Notes: a model not told the origin generated them from the sequence alone. Shown: positions 53,399 through 61,747, counted from the stretch's first letter. The stretch: DNA of 64,000 nucleotides from an uncultured Collinsella sp. (GCA_902496455.1 CABVAY010000001.1:69094-133093), one strand, 5' to 3'. Made by a program: numbers and translations.

Positions 53399-55894
53399 AT
53401 GACCGCAACCGTCAGTCGAACCACCAACCGCAGACCCGAGCTTTTGGCGCCCGCCGGAGGGCCCGAGCCCTTTGCCGCCGCACTCGCCGCCGGGGCAGAC
53501 GCCATCTACTGCGGCATGGGCAGCTTCAACGCCCGCCGCAAGGCAACGAACTTTACCGACGAGGCCTTTGAGCAGGCCTGCCGCGCTGCGCACCTGGCCG
53601 GATCGCGCGTCTACGTCACGGTCAACATCGTCATCAAGCAGTCCGAGATGGGCGATGCGCTGCAACTCATCCACCGCTGCTCCACGCTAGGCGCCGATGC
53701 CTTCATTATCCAGGACTGGGGCCTGTTCTTTGAGGTCAAGCGCACCATGCCCGGCATCGAGACGCATATCTCGACCCAAGCGAACATCCATGACGACCGC
53801 GGGACCATCTGGTGCCGCGAGCAGGGCGCCGACCGCGTGACCCTCTCGCGCGAGCTTTCCATCGACGAGATCGCCGCCATTCACAATGCCGCACCCAACG
53901 TTGACCTGGAGGTCTTTAGCCACGGCGCCATTTGCTTTTGCTACTCGGGCCTGTGTCTGCTGTCGAGCTTTGCCATGGCGGGCCGCTCGGCCAACCGCGG
54001 CATGTGCGCCCAGCCCTGTCGCCTGCCTTACGAGCTGATCGACGAGAACGGCCGTGCGCTCTCCCCCGCCGGTCGCGAGCGTGCTCTATGCCCACGCGAC
54101 ACCAACACTTCGCAGCTCGTTCGCCGTCTATATAACGCCGGAGCCGCATCGCTCAAGCTCGAGGGCCGCATGAAGGCGCCCGATTACGTATACTCCATCG
54201 TCGATGTGTACCGTCATCAGATCGATGACATGCTGGCCGGGGTCGCCGTAGATAAGGACGAGGACGCCGCTCGCCAGCGCCAACTCAAGCGCTGCTTTAA
54301 CCGCGACTTTACGCACGCCTATCAGGACGGCACCTCGGGCGACGAGATGATGAGCTACGAGCGCTCCAACAACCGCGGCCAGATTGTAGGCACGGTGCTC
54401 GGCAGCCGCCTGGCCAACCGCGATGTGCGCGGGCTCAAGCCCGACGACCGTCGTCGCCGCGCCGCCATCGCCCGCATTGAGTTGTTTGAGCCCGTGGGCA
54501 AGGGCGACTTGTTGGAACTTCGCCACGACGACGAGTTCGACCAGTTCCTAACCACTATCGCTACCGATGATGCCGCCGCCGGTGACATCATCGAGTGCCG
54601 CGTGCCCCGCAGCATGCCCGAGGGCTGCCGCGTGCGCGTCATCCGCAGTCAGCGCGCCATCGACGCTGCCGGCGCCGCGCTCAAGCGCGACGTGCTGCGC
54701 CGCCGCGCCGTTGATGTAACCGTTGTGGCGCATCTGGGCGAGCCGTTTACCGTGACGCTCACCTGCTGCGACGACCCATCGCTCACCGCCACGGCCACGG
54801 GCTTCACCGTCGAGGCCGCCAAGACCCGTGCGGTCGAGGCGTCCGATCTGGTTGAGCATGTGGGCCGCATGGGCTCCTCTCCCTTTGAGGCTGCGAGCTT
54901 TGAGGTGGCGCTCGATGAGGGCTGCGGCATGGGCTTCTCCGCTGTGCACAAGGTGCGTGCCGCCGCCTGCAAGGCGCTGGAGGAGGCCATTCTGGCGCCG
55001 TATGAAGGACGCGCGAAAACGCTCGAGTTGCCGGCGATTGTAACCAGTGATTCCCGCCCCACACCCGAGCACTACCGCGATGAGCCGCAGATCTGCGCCA
55101 CTGTCACCTCGCTCAAGGCCGCCGAGGCAGCTCGTGCCGAGGGCGCCACGCGCATCTACATGACCACCGACGCGCTCGATGCATCCGAGCTCTCCCCCGC
55201 CGATGCGCTTGAGCAGGGCATCGTACCCGTACTCGACGAGGTCTGCCGCGCCGTTGACCACGTCCGCGTTGACCCGTGGGTTGTTGCCGGTGCCGCGGTC
55301 GCTATTGGCAACATCTCTGAGCTTGCCCTGGCCGCTCAGGTTGGCGCCACGGCGGAGGTCCGCTCTTGCCTGCCCGTGCACAACACGCCTTGCATGGAGG
55401 CACTTGCCAAGCGCGGAGCCGGCGCGTTTTGGCTCTCGCCCGAGATCACGCTCGACGAGATCGTCTCGCTTGGCACCGCCGCGCCCGCAGCCCTGGGCAT
55501 CACGGTGTTCGGCCGTCCGCGCGTTATGACGAGCGAGCACTGCATCCTGCAGGTGGCCAATGGCTGCATCCACGATTGCGCCAACTGCCGCCTGCGCGCC
55601 CGCAAGCTGTCGCTCAAGAATATCGACGGCAAGGTCATGCCCGTGCGCACCGACATCCATGGCCGCTCTCGCTTGTACGACGCCTACCCCATCGACCTCA
55701 CGCCTCAGGTTCCTCAGCTGCTCGATGCCGGCGTGCGTCGTCTCATGGTGGACGGAACGCTGCTCGAAACGGATGAGATCGCCCGTGCCGTCGCTCGCGT
55801 CCGTCGCGCCGTCGAGGCAGCGCAGGCCGGCCGCAAGCCCGCCGCCCGCCTACGCGGGGCGACCTCGGGCTGCATGTTTGTGGGAATCAGCTAA
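53399..55894 (+). CDS. U32-family protein with DUF3656-like region
   Basis: 831-aa protein. The N-terminal U32 barrel begins PELLAPAGGPEPFAAALAAG and has the Cys cluster CLLSSFAMAGRSANRGMCAQ plus PCR, a site that binds iron-sulfur in U32 RNA-modification enzymes. A DUF3656-like linker follows (about 330-560), then a second barrel-like part with CILQVANGCIHDCANCRLRA near residues 716-735. The layout resembles RlhA, which with partners hydroxylates a cytidine of 23S rRNA; that activity is not proved here. The downstream pseudouridine synthase, 15 nt later, also fits RNA modification. Confidence 0.87.
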   Translation: MTATVSRTTNRRPELLAPAGGPEPFAAALAAGADAIYCGMGSFNARRKATNFTDEAFEQACRAAHLAGSRVYVTVNIVIKQSEMGDALQLIHRCSTLGADAFIIQDWGLFFEVKRTMPGIETHISTQANIHDDRGTIWCREQGADRVTLSRELSIDEIAAIHNAAPNVDLEVFSHGAICFCYSGLCLLSSFAMAGRSANRGMCAQPCRLPYELIDENGRALSPAGRERALCPRDTNTSQLVRRLYNAGAASLKLEGRMKAPDYVYSIVDVYRHQIDDMLAGVAVDKDEDAARQRQLKRCFNRDFTHAYQDGTSGDEMMSYERSNNRGQIVGTVLGSRLANRDVRGLKPDDRRRRAAIARIELFEPVGKGDLLELRHDDEFDQFLTTIATDDAAAGDIIECRVPRSMPEGCRVRVIRSQRAIDAAGAALKRDVLRRRAVDVTVVAHLGEPFTVTLTCCDDPSLTATATGFTVEAAKTRAVEASDLVEHVGRMGSSPFEAASFEVALDEGCGMGFSAVHKVRAAACKALEEAILAPYEGRAKTLELPAIVTSDSRPTPEHYRDEPQICATVTSLKAAEAARAEGATRIYMTTDALDASELSPADALEQGIVPVLDEVCRAVDHVRVDPWVVAGAAVAIGNISELALAAQVGATAEVRSCLPVHNTPCMEALAKRGAGAFWLSPEITLDEIVSLGTAAPAALGITVFGRPRVMTSEHCILQVANGCIHDCANCRLRARKLSLKNIDGKVMPVRTDIHGRSRLYDAYPIDLTPQVPQLLDAGVRRLMVDGTLLETDEIARAVARVRRAVEAAQAGRKPAARLRGATSGCMFVGIS

Positions 55895-55909
55895 CCGAAA
55901 GGCTAACAC

Positions 55910-56569
55910 GTGAACGAAGAACCTCAAGCCCTCTACTGCGACGCCTGGCTCATGGCCATCGACAAGCCCGCCGGCATGATCGTCCACGGCGACGGCACCG
56001 GAGAGCGCACGCTCACCGACTACGCCAGCGACCTGCTGCTGGCGATGGGCGACGGCTTTGCCGCGACCGACATGCAGCCGCTCAACCGCTTGGACCGCAA
56101 CACCACCGGCGTTGTGCTGTTTTCGCTCGACAAGCAGACGCAGCCCTCCTTTGACCAGATGGTCATCGACCACGCTTTCGAAAAGCACTATCTGGCGCTC
56201 GCCGAGGGCAAGATCGACTGGAACGAAAAGCTCATCGACAAGCCTATCGCTCGCGATCGCCACGATAGCCGCAAGATGCGTGTCGGCGCCAGCGGAAAGC
56301 CCTCTCAGACGCGCGTCAAGGTACTCAAGCGCCTTAAGAGCCGCCGAGGCCTGCCCGCGCGTTCGTATATCGATGTTGAGCTGCTCACCGGCCGCAAGCA
56401 TCAGATTCGCGTGCACCTGGCCAGCGAGCGTCACCCCCTGGTTGGCGACGACCTGTACGGAACGCCGCGCCCCTGCGGCCTGATGCTCCACGCCCACAGC
56501 GTGTCCTTCACGCATCCCGTAACCGGCGAGCACATCCACATCGAAGCCCCCTGCCCCTGGGAGCCCTAA
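55910..56569 (+). CDS. RluA-family RNA pseudouridine synthase (short form)
   Basis: 219-aa synthase without an S4 domain. The catalytic motif is LNRLDRNTTGVVLFS with the nucleophilic Asp (about residue 62); VELLTGRKHQIRVHLA is the family second motif. The GTG start at 55910 has GAAAGG upstream. Co-transcribed with the U32 gene. Target uridine unknown. The stop codon lies inside the left arm of a hairpin (56567-56609). Confidence 0.9.
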   Translation: MNEEPQALYCDAWLMAIDKPAGMIVHGDGTGERTLTDYASDLLLAMGDGFAATDMQPLNRLDRNTTGVVLFSLDKQTQPSFDQMVIDHAFEKHYLALAEGKIDWNEKLIDKPIARDRHDSRKMRVGASGKPSQTRVKVLKRLKSRRGLPARSYIDVELLTGRKHQIRVHLASERHPLVGDDLYGTPRPCGLMLHAHSVSFTHPVTGEHIHIEAPCPWEP

Positions 56570-56609
56570 AACCCGCCAAAAAGGGACAGGTTTATTTTGG
56601 CAGGTTTTA
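56567..56609. repeat. Conserved-loop hairpin a
   Basis: TAAAACCCGCCAAAA (56567-56581) pairs with TTTTGGCAGGTTTTA (56595-56609) with one mismatch. The 13-nt loop reads TAAACCTGTCCCT on the minus strand, a member of the CTGTCCC loop family shared with 58723-58759 and 60844-60872. Confidence 0.75.
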
Positions 56610-56660
56610 TCTGGGCAAACGTCAAAACCACCACGATGGCTCAGCCGTGGCGCCAAAACG

Positions 56661-56955
56661 TCTCGATCTGTAACAGTTAAAACCCATTTTCCGGTCTGTC
56701 TGTTACAGATCGAGACATTCGAATCCCCCTCAAGGGAAAATCTCAATCTGTAACAATAACTCGGCAAAATCGGCCCAAGATGTTACAGATTGAGATATTC
56801 GGATCCCACCGGAGAAATCATCTCGATCTGTAACATCTGGAGCCCGCATTTTGACCTTCCTGTTACAGATTGAGACGTTATGGGACCACCGGGAAAAATA
56901 TCTCAGCTTGTAACATCTGGAACCCATATCCCTCTCTTCCTGTTACAGATCGAGA
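56661..56955. repeat. Eight-element alternating inverted-repeat array, exact 40-nt pitch
   Basis: Elements of 15 nt alternate TCTCGATCTGTAACA (F) and TGTTACAGATCGAGA (R). F starts at 56661, 56741, 56821, 56901 and R at 56701, 56781, 56861, 56941, so each is exactly 40 nt from the next with 25-nt spacers. Pair 1 is G/C and pair 2 A/T at the same stem position (covariation), pair 3 is a G-U wobble on the plus strand, and F4 has AGCT in place of GATC. Spacers are only distantly alike, so stems are better conserved than spacers. It lies between convergent genes; gene-free stretch 56570-57035. Confidence 0.93.
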
Positions 56956-56972
56956 CAAATCCCCAAACAGCA

Positions 56973-57009
56973 AAAGGCGGCAACGTCCCTGGTGGACGTT
57001 GCCGCCTTT
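56973..57009. terminator. Terminator after the PTS gene
   Basis: AAAGGCGGCAACGTCC (56973-56988) pairs perfectly with GGACGTTGCCGCCTTT (56994-57009) around 5 nt, with T-rich ends both ways. It ends the PTS transcript and blocks read-through from the array side. Confidence 0.9.
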
Positions 57010-57035
57010 CCATTGGCAAGACCCTTCCGCTCCCG

Positions 57036-58526
57036 CTACTCGGTAGCCTTGTCGAGAGGCTTCTTAAGGAAGCTCAGAACCAAGCAGCCGACCACAGCGC
57101 CGATAGCAAGGGCCAACAGGTACTGCACCGGGTTCGTGATGACCGCGATAACCCAGGCGCCACCGTGCGGAGCGGGGCTCGCGCAACCAAAGAGCATCGA
57201 CAGACCGCCGGCGGTCGCAGATCCCAGGATGCAGGCGGGCAACACGCGAAGCGGATCGGCCGCGGCAAAGGGAATGGCACCCTCGGTGATAAACGACAGA
57301 CCCATGATGTAGTTCACCAGGCCTGCCTTGCGATCGGCCTCGGTCCAGCGGTTCTTAAAGAACGTCGTGGAGAGCGCGATGACCAGCGGCGGTACCATAC
57401 CGCCCGCCATGACGGCAGCCATGATCATATTGCCCTGCAGCGTTTGCTCGGCAAGGGCCGCGGTGCCAAAGACATATGCGGCCTTGTTGATGGGACCACC
57501 CATGTCGGTCGCCTGCATGCCGGCGCAGATAATGCCCAAAAGAACGATACTCGTGCCCGAAAGACCGTTGAGCGCGCCGCTAATGGCGGTGTTGATAACG
57601 CCCATAATCGGGTTAACGGCCATCATAAAGAGACTCGTAAAGAGAATGCCCAGCACGGGGTAGATGAGCATGGGCTTGATACCGTCGAGCGACTCGGGTA
57701 GCACGCTTGCAGCCTTCTTGAGCGCATTGACGATAATGCCGGCGGCAAAACCGACCAGCAGCGCGCCCAAAAAGCCAGCAGAGACAAGCTGAGCCTGGGC
57801 ATCGGCATCCATTGCCGTGGTGAGATAGCCCAACGTAAAGCCCTGCTTTGCAATCCAGCCACCCACAAAGCCCGCGGCCAAGCCCGGACGGTCAGCAATG
57901 GACATGGCAATATAGCCCGCAAGGATGGGGAGCATAAAGTTGAACGCCTGGTTGCCCGCAAGGTTAAAGAAGGCCGCGACCGGAGTGCTGTGGCCGTATG
58001 CGCTCGTGCCCAGTCCCGCCTGGTCCAGCAAGAACGAAAGCGCCATGAGGATGCCGCCGCCAACAACAAAGGGGAGCATGTGCGAAACGCCGTTCATCAG
58101 GTCCTTATAGACCCTGCGTCCCAAACCCTCGGATTCGCCCTCGGCAGCCGCCTGTACCGCGGCGCCGCCGGACACATGATGAATAGGCGCATTGCCCGCA
58201 AGCGCAATATTGATAAGTTCCTCGGCGTCATTAATGCCACGCGTCACCGCACAGGAGTAAACCGACTTGCCATCGAAGCGATCGAGCTCGACATTTTTAT
58301 CCGCCGCAATGATGACACCCTTGGCACCAGCGATGTCTGCCGCGGTCAGTACATTTTTAGCGCCGCCCGAACCCTGAGTCTCGACCTTAATGCTCACGCC
58401 CATCTTGGCTGCCTGGTCTTCCAACCCTTTGGCCGCCATAAATGTGTGAGCAATGCCCGTTGGACATGCCGTGATGGCAACGACATCGTAAGTGCCGCCC
58501 CCAACCTTCTCGTTTGCAGCTGACAT
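57036..58526 (-). CDS. Fructose-type PTS permease, EIIBC
   Basis: 496-aa sugar phosphotransferase permease. The EIIB domain has the phospho-cysteine motif ITACPTGIAHTFMAAKGLED (Cys21). The EIIC domain from about residue 135 has the membrane channel with LMNGVSHMLPFVVGGGILMA and FITEGAIPFAAADP. No EIIA domain or gene is adjacent, so it must be supplied elsewhere. AAAGGAGG precedes the ATG. Downstream of a DeoR regulator and a dehydrogenase, suggesting uptake and use of one sugar or polyol; the substrate is unknown. Confidence 0.93.
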   Translation of the reverse strand: MSAANEKVGGGTYDVVAITACPTGIAHTFMAAKGLEDQAAKMGVSIKVETQGSGGAKNVLTAADIAGAKGVIIAADKNVELDRFDGKSVYSCAVTRGINDAEELINIALAGNAPIHHVSGGAAVQAAAEGESEGLGRRVYKDLMNGVSHMLPFVVGGGILMALSFLLDQAGLGTSAYGHSTPVAAFFNLAGNQAFNFMLPILAGYIAMSIADRPGLAAGFVGGWIAKQGFTLGYLTTAMDADAQAQLVSAGFLGALLVGFAAGIIVNALKKAASVLPESLDGIKPMLIYPVLGILFTSLFMMAVNPIMGVINTAISGALNGLSGTSIVLLGIICAGMQATDMGGPINKAAYVFGTAALAEQTLQGNMIMAAVMAGGMVPPLVIALSTTFFKNRWTEADRKAGLVNYIMGLSFITEGAIPFAAADPLRVLPACILGSATAGGLSMLFGCASPAPHGGAWVIAVITNPVQYLLALAIGAVVGCLVLSFLKKPLDKATE

Positions 58527-58648
58527 GTTTCCTCCTTTTGCACAAGCAGGCCCAGCCCTCCCCTTCTGAGGGTCACAACCTGCGTATTACCTTGTGTTTG
58601 AGTGGTTGATAGTGCCGAAGTGACGGCGCTTTTAAGCGATATCTATAC

Positions 58649-58720
58649 GATGGCCCCGGCGGGCATGATCACGTCGTATGGAAACAGGGGTACTGGGAAA
58701 TCATGCCCGACGGGGCCATC
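58649..58720. repeat. 21-bp inverted repeat downstream of the DeoR gene
   Basis: GATGGCCCCG-G-CGGGCATGAT (58649-58669) and its complement at 58700-58720 pair over 21 bp with one mismatch around a 30-nt loop. It stands beside hairpin b. Confidence 0.85.
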
Positions 58721-58722
58721 GG

Positions 58723-58759
58723 AACCACCACAATGGGGACAGGCACCTTTGTGGTGGTT
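58723..58759. repeat. Conserved-loop hairpin b
   Basis: AACCACCACAA (58723-58733) and TTGTGGTGGTT (58749-58759) form a perfect 11-bp stem. On the minus strand the 15-nt loop is AGGTGCCTGTCCCCA. It lies 22 nt after the DeoR gene stop and may end its transcript. Confidence 0.8.
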
Positions 58760-58781
58760 TTGGCCTTACTTCGCCCCGTTG

Positions 58782-59528
58782 CTAAACCGTGATGACGTTT
58801 TCCATCGTCTGGTACTTGGCGGGCACCTCGCCCGCGGTGATAACCGTTGCGTCACGGAAGTCCGCGAATTTTACGGGAGCCACCATGCCAAACTTACTGG
58901 CGTCCGAGATTACGAAGCGTTTGGCTGTATGGCGCATCGAGATACGCTTGACCTGCGCTTCCTCGATATCGGGCGTCGTAAAGCCCTGCTCGGCGGCAAT
59001 GCCGTTAGAACCCCAAAAGCCGCAGTTAAAGTTGTAGCGGTCTAGGGTTGCCAGAGCATCGGGGCCAACGAGCGCCTCGGTCTCGGGTTTAAGCTCGCCG
59101 CCCAGCACCACGGTGCGCATGCCGCGCACAGCGAGATACTGAGCATGAAGCACGGAATCAGTCACATAGGTGACCGATTCGAGATGCGGAAGATGCTCGA
59201 TGAGTCTGAGCGTTGTCGAACCCGAATCGATGTACACAAAGCTCTCGGGCTCCACGAGCGCCGCGGCGCGGGCGCAGATACGCTCCTTGTCGTCGTTATG
59301 GAGATCACTGCGCTCACTGATCGTTAGGTCGCGCGTCACGTGCGCGCGCTCAAGACTTGTCGCGCCACCGTGCACCTTGGCGATGCGGTGCGCTCGGTCG
59401 AGCGTCTGTAGGTCGCGTCGAATGGTAGAAGCCGTCACGCCCAGGGCATCGGCAAGCTCGGGCACCGTTACCGAGCCAGCCTGCTGCACCATCGACACGA
59501 TCGTATTGAGCCTATCTTCCGCAAGCAT
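58782..59528 (-). CDS. DeoR/GlpR-family transcriptional regulator
   Basis: 248-aa sugar-phosphate-responsive repressor. The N-terminal helix-turn-helix has VTVPELADALGVTASTIRRD; the C-terminal sensor has FVYIDSGSTTLRLIEHL and VLGGELKPETEALVGPDAL. It starts 3 nt after the dehydrogenase stop, with GAGGAG from that gene's last codons as ribosome-binding site. Probably controls the dehydrogenase-PTS genes. Confidence 0.93.
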   Translation of the reverse strand: MLAEDRLNTIVSMVQQAGSVTVPELADALGVTASTIRRDLQTLDRAHRIAKVHGGATSLERAHVTRDLTISERSDLHNDDKERICARAAALVEPESFVYIDSGSTTLRLIEHLPHLESVTYVTDSVLHAQYLAVRGMRTVVLGGELKPETEALVGPDALATLDRYNFNCGFWGSNGIAAEQGFTTPDIEEAQVKRISMRHTAKRFVISDASKFGMVAPVKFADFRDATVITAGEVPAKYQTMENVITV

Positions 59529-59531
59529 CGC

Positions 59532-60611
59532 TTACTCCTCCTCGGGGTAGACGACTCCCCAATCGGCGCGGAGCTTGGTCATGAGCTCCATCACATCAGA
59601 AGCATAATCCAGAAGCTCACGCTTGGAATCGACGCCGGCGACGGCCTGCTCGAGGTCAGCCATCTCGTAGCACAGGGCATAAGCCTCGGTGCCCGCGGCG
59701 ACCTCCTCGCGATGACCGTCCGCGGTCCACACGATCGTCGCGTGATCGGCGCGCGGATACTCGTTGACCTCGACATAGCAATTGTCAAAGCTGATAACCG
59801 AGCGCTTTGGCTGCTTGGAGTGGAGCGTAAGGCTCACGACGCCCAGCTGCTGCTCGGCATTGCGGCAGACGATGCCGCCTGCAACGTCCACGCCGGTCTC
59901 GCAGGTGTTACCCAGAGACACGACCTCGACGGGCTGGCTCGCCATAAACAGGCGCATGACGGACAGGGCGTATACGCCAATATCGAGCATGGCACCGCCG
60001 GCGAGGTTGCGATTGTAGAAACGGTTGGTCAGGTCGCCGTACTCCTTGTAGCTACCAAAGTTGAGCTGAGCGAGGTTCATGCGGCCAAACTCGCCGGCAT
60101 CCATGCGGCGGCGCAGCTCTTGATACAAGGGCATGTGGAGCACCGTGGTAGCGTCCATAAGGACCACGTTGTGTTCGGCGGCAATGGCGCGGGCCTCATC
60201 GAGCTCGGCGGAGTTGAGCGTGATGGCCTTCTCGCAGAGAACGTGCTTGCCGGCCGCCAGGGCGGCGCGCAGATAGGTGATATGGGTGTTGTGCGGGGTG
60301 GTGATGTAGACGGCGTCGATGTCAGGATCGGCGTAGAGATCCTCAACCGTGTCATAGACCTTCTCGACGCCGTACTGGTCGGCAAAAGTCTGAGCCTTGG
60401 TGAGCGTGCGGTTGGCAACGCCCGTAAGCTTGCGGCCGGCCAGGGCAAGGGACTGAGCCATCTGGTTGGCAATAACGCCGCAACCGATCACAGCCCAACG
60501 GAGCTCGGGAGCCGTAAAGATGTCGTTAGGGAACGGCTTGTCCTGGACCGAAGCAAATGCTGCTTTGGCGGCTGCCGCGGCGTCGAGTGGAGCCTGCTTG
60601 GAATCTGCCAT
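59532..60611 (-). CDS. Gfo/Idh/MocA-family NAD(P)-dependent oxidoreductase
   Basis: 359-aa dehydrogenase. The Rossmann motif is WAVIGCGVIANQMAQSL, the catalytic Lys lies in GKHVLCEKAITLN, and LAGGAMLDIGVYALSVMRLF is the second-domain family motif. AGGAG precedes the ATG at 60611. First gene of the dehydrogenase-DeoR-(PTS) set. The substrate, a sugar or cyclitol, cannot be read from sequence. Confidence 0.92.
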   Translation of the reverse strand: MADSKQAPLDAAAAAKAAFASVQDKPFPNDIFTAPELRWAVIGCGVIANQMAQSLALAGRKLTGVANRTLTKAQTFADQYGVEKVYDTVEDLYADPDIDAVYITTPHNTHITYLRAALAAGKHVLCEKAITLNSAELDEARAIAAEHNVVLMDATTVLHMPLYQELRRRMDAGEFGRMNLAQLNFGSYKEYGDLTNRFYNRNLAGGAMLDIGVYALSVMRLFMASQPVEVVSLGNTCETGVDVAGGIVCRNAEQQLGVVSLTLHSKQPKRSVISFDNCYVEVNEYPRADHATIVWTADGHREEVAAGTEAYALCYEMADLEQAVAGVDSKRELLDYASDVMELMTKLRADWGVVYPEEE

Positions 60612-60743
60612 TATGTGTCTCCTGTGTCATAGAACGTCTTGCATTTCTGACAGCTCTATATTCGCACAAACACGCGCGTCTGTGCGCGTTTTTGCGTATC
60701 TCACCGCTAAACGGTCATTATTCCCCCGTAAACGGCGCATATA

Positions 60744-60768
60744 TACGCATAGGTGCGTAATTAAACGC
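60744..60768. promoter_or_regulatory. Candidate DeoR operators upstream of the dehydrogenase gene
   Basis: TACGCA-TAGG-TGCGTA (60744-60759) overlaps GCGT-AATTAA-ACGC (60755-60768). More GCGT/ACGC half-sites occur through 60664-60790. Such repeated half-sites are usual for DeoR/GlpR repressors. The gene-free stretch 60612-60941 is otherwise A/T-rich promoter DNA plus hairpin c and the rplX terminator. Confidence 0.5.
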
Positions 60769-60843
60769 AATCTAACGCGCATAAACGCGCACACAAGCAA
60801 TTTATACAGCACGACCCGCTCATTTATGCTTACCCAGTTAGGG

Positions 60844-60872
60844 TACTCATTTAAGTCTGTCCCCAATGAGTA
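60844..60872. repeat. Conserved-loop hairpin c
   Basis: TACTCATT (60844-60851) and AATGAGTA (60865-60872) form a perfect 8-bp stem around the loop TAAGTCTGTCCCC. The loop matches those of hairpins a and b, while the stem is unrelated. Confidence 0.7.
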
Positions 60873-60879
60873 GGGATAG

Positions 60880-60912
60880 AAAAAGACCCGGGTGCCGTGG
60901 GGCATCCGGGCC
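60880..60912 (-). terminator. Rho-independent terminator after rplX
   Basis: On the minus strand GGCCCGGATGCC pairs with GGCACCCGGGTC (one mismatch, one wobble) around CCAC, followed by TTTTT (complement of 60880-60884). It ends the S10 part of the ribosomal superoperon 30 nt after rplX. Confidence 0.9.
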
Positions 60913-60941
60913 TTTGCTAGCAACTTGATGTTGCGGGCAGC

Positions 60942-61247
60942 TTAGAACTTGTGGCCGCACTTCTTGCAGACGCGCAGCTTGTTCTTGCCGTCCTTCTCGT
61001 GACCGACGCGGGTAACCTTACCGCACTCGGGGCAGACGAGATTGACGTTGGAGGCGTCGATGGGAGCCTCCTGCGAAACGATGCCGCCCTGCTGGTTGGC
61101 AGCGTTGGGCTTGACGGCCTTCTTGACGACCGAAACGCCCTCGACAACGACCTTGTTCTCGGCGGGGAGAGCACGCAGGACAACGCCCTGCTTGCCGCGA
61201 TCCTTACCAGAGAGAACCTGGACCTTATCGCCCTTCTTGATATACAT
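60942..61247 (-). CDS. rplX: 50S ribosomal protein L24
   Basis: 101-aa assembly-initiator protein with the KOW motif KKGDKVQVLSGKDRGKQGVV. The C-terminal half has a zinc ribbon (C72, C75, C94, C97), seen in some Gram-positive L24. It is the last gene of its operon here, because rplE is displaced to 15106. Confidence 0.96.
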   Translation of the reverse strand: MYIKKGDKVQVLSGKDRGKQGVVLRALPAENKVVVEGVSVVKKAVKPNAANQQGGIVSQEAPIDASNVNLVCPECGKVTRVGHEKDGKNKLRVCKKCGHKF

Positions 61248-61260
61248 ATATCTCCCCTAA

Positions 61261-61629
61261 CTACAGGGTCTCGGGAGCGAGCGAGACGATCTTCATGTAC
61301 TTCTTGTCACGAAGCTCGCGAGCGACGGGCCCGAAGATACGGGTGCCGACGGGCGAACCATCGTTGTTGATGACAACGCAGGCGTTCTCATCAAAGCGAA
61401 TGTAGGAGCCATCCTTGCGGCGGATCTCCTTAACGGTGCGAACGACGACGCAACGGACAACGTCCTTCTTCTTGACGTTGGCGCCAGGGGTAGCCTCCTG
61501 GACAGCACCGATGAACACATCGCCGATGCCTGCATAACGACGCTTGGAACCGCCAAGCACCTTGATGCAGCGAATCTTGCGAGCGCCGGAGTTGTCGGCG
61601 ACGTTCAGCATGGTTTGCATCTGAATCAT
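61261..61629 (-). CDS. rplN: 50S ribosomal protein L14
   Basis: 122-aa protein at the subunit interface. Starts MIQMQTMLNVADNSGARKIR and has RRKDGSYIRFDENACVVINN. It follows rpsQ after a 118-nt gap that holds no gene. Confidence 0.97.
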   Translation of the reverse strand: MIQMQTMLNVADNSGARKIRCIKVLGGSKRRYAGIGDVFIGAVQEATPGANVKKKDVVRCVVVRTVKEIRRKDGSYIRFDENACVVINNDGSPVGTRIFGPVARELRDKKYMKIVSLAPETL

Positions 61630-61747
61630 GGTAGATGTTCCTCCGAACTAAGAACCGAAGAGAGGTGCGCAGCCTTTATACGGCCCGTGGTATGCAAGCC
61701 AGGCATACGCACATCTTCGGAAACGTACAAGTCGTAAGAGCGACTGC

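Noticed and set aside
56709..56725. tRNA T-loop-like sequence (ATTCGAATCC)
   Set aside because: No acceptor, D or anticodon stems around it; it is a spacer of the repeat array.
56661..56955. CRISPR array
   Set aside because: The repeats are only 15 nt and alternate in orientation, the spacers resemble one another, and no cas gene is in the window.
56661..56955. TIGR-type guide array
   Set aside because: No Tas/Nop-domain protein gene is nearby, and the pattern is a single repeat in alternating orientation, without separate edge and loop repeats.
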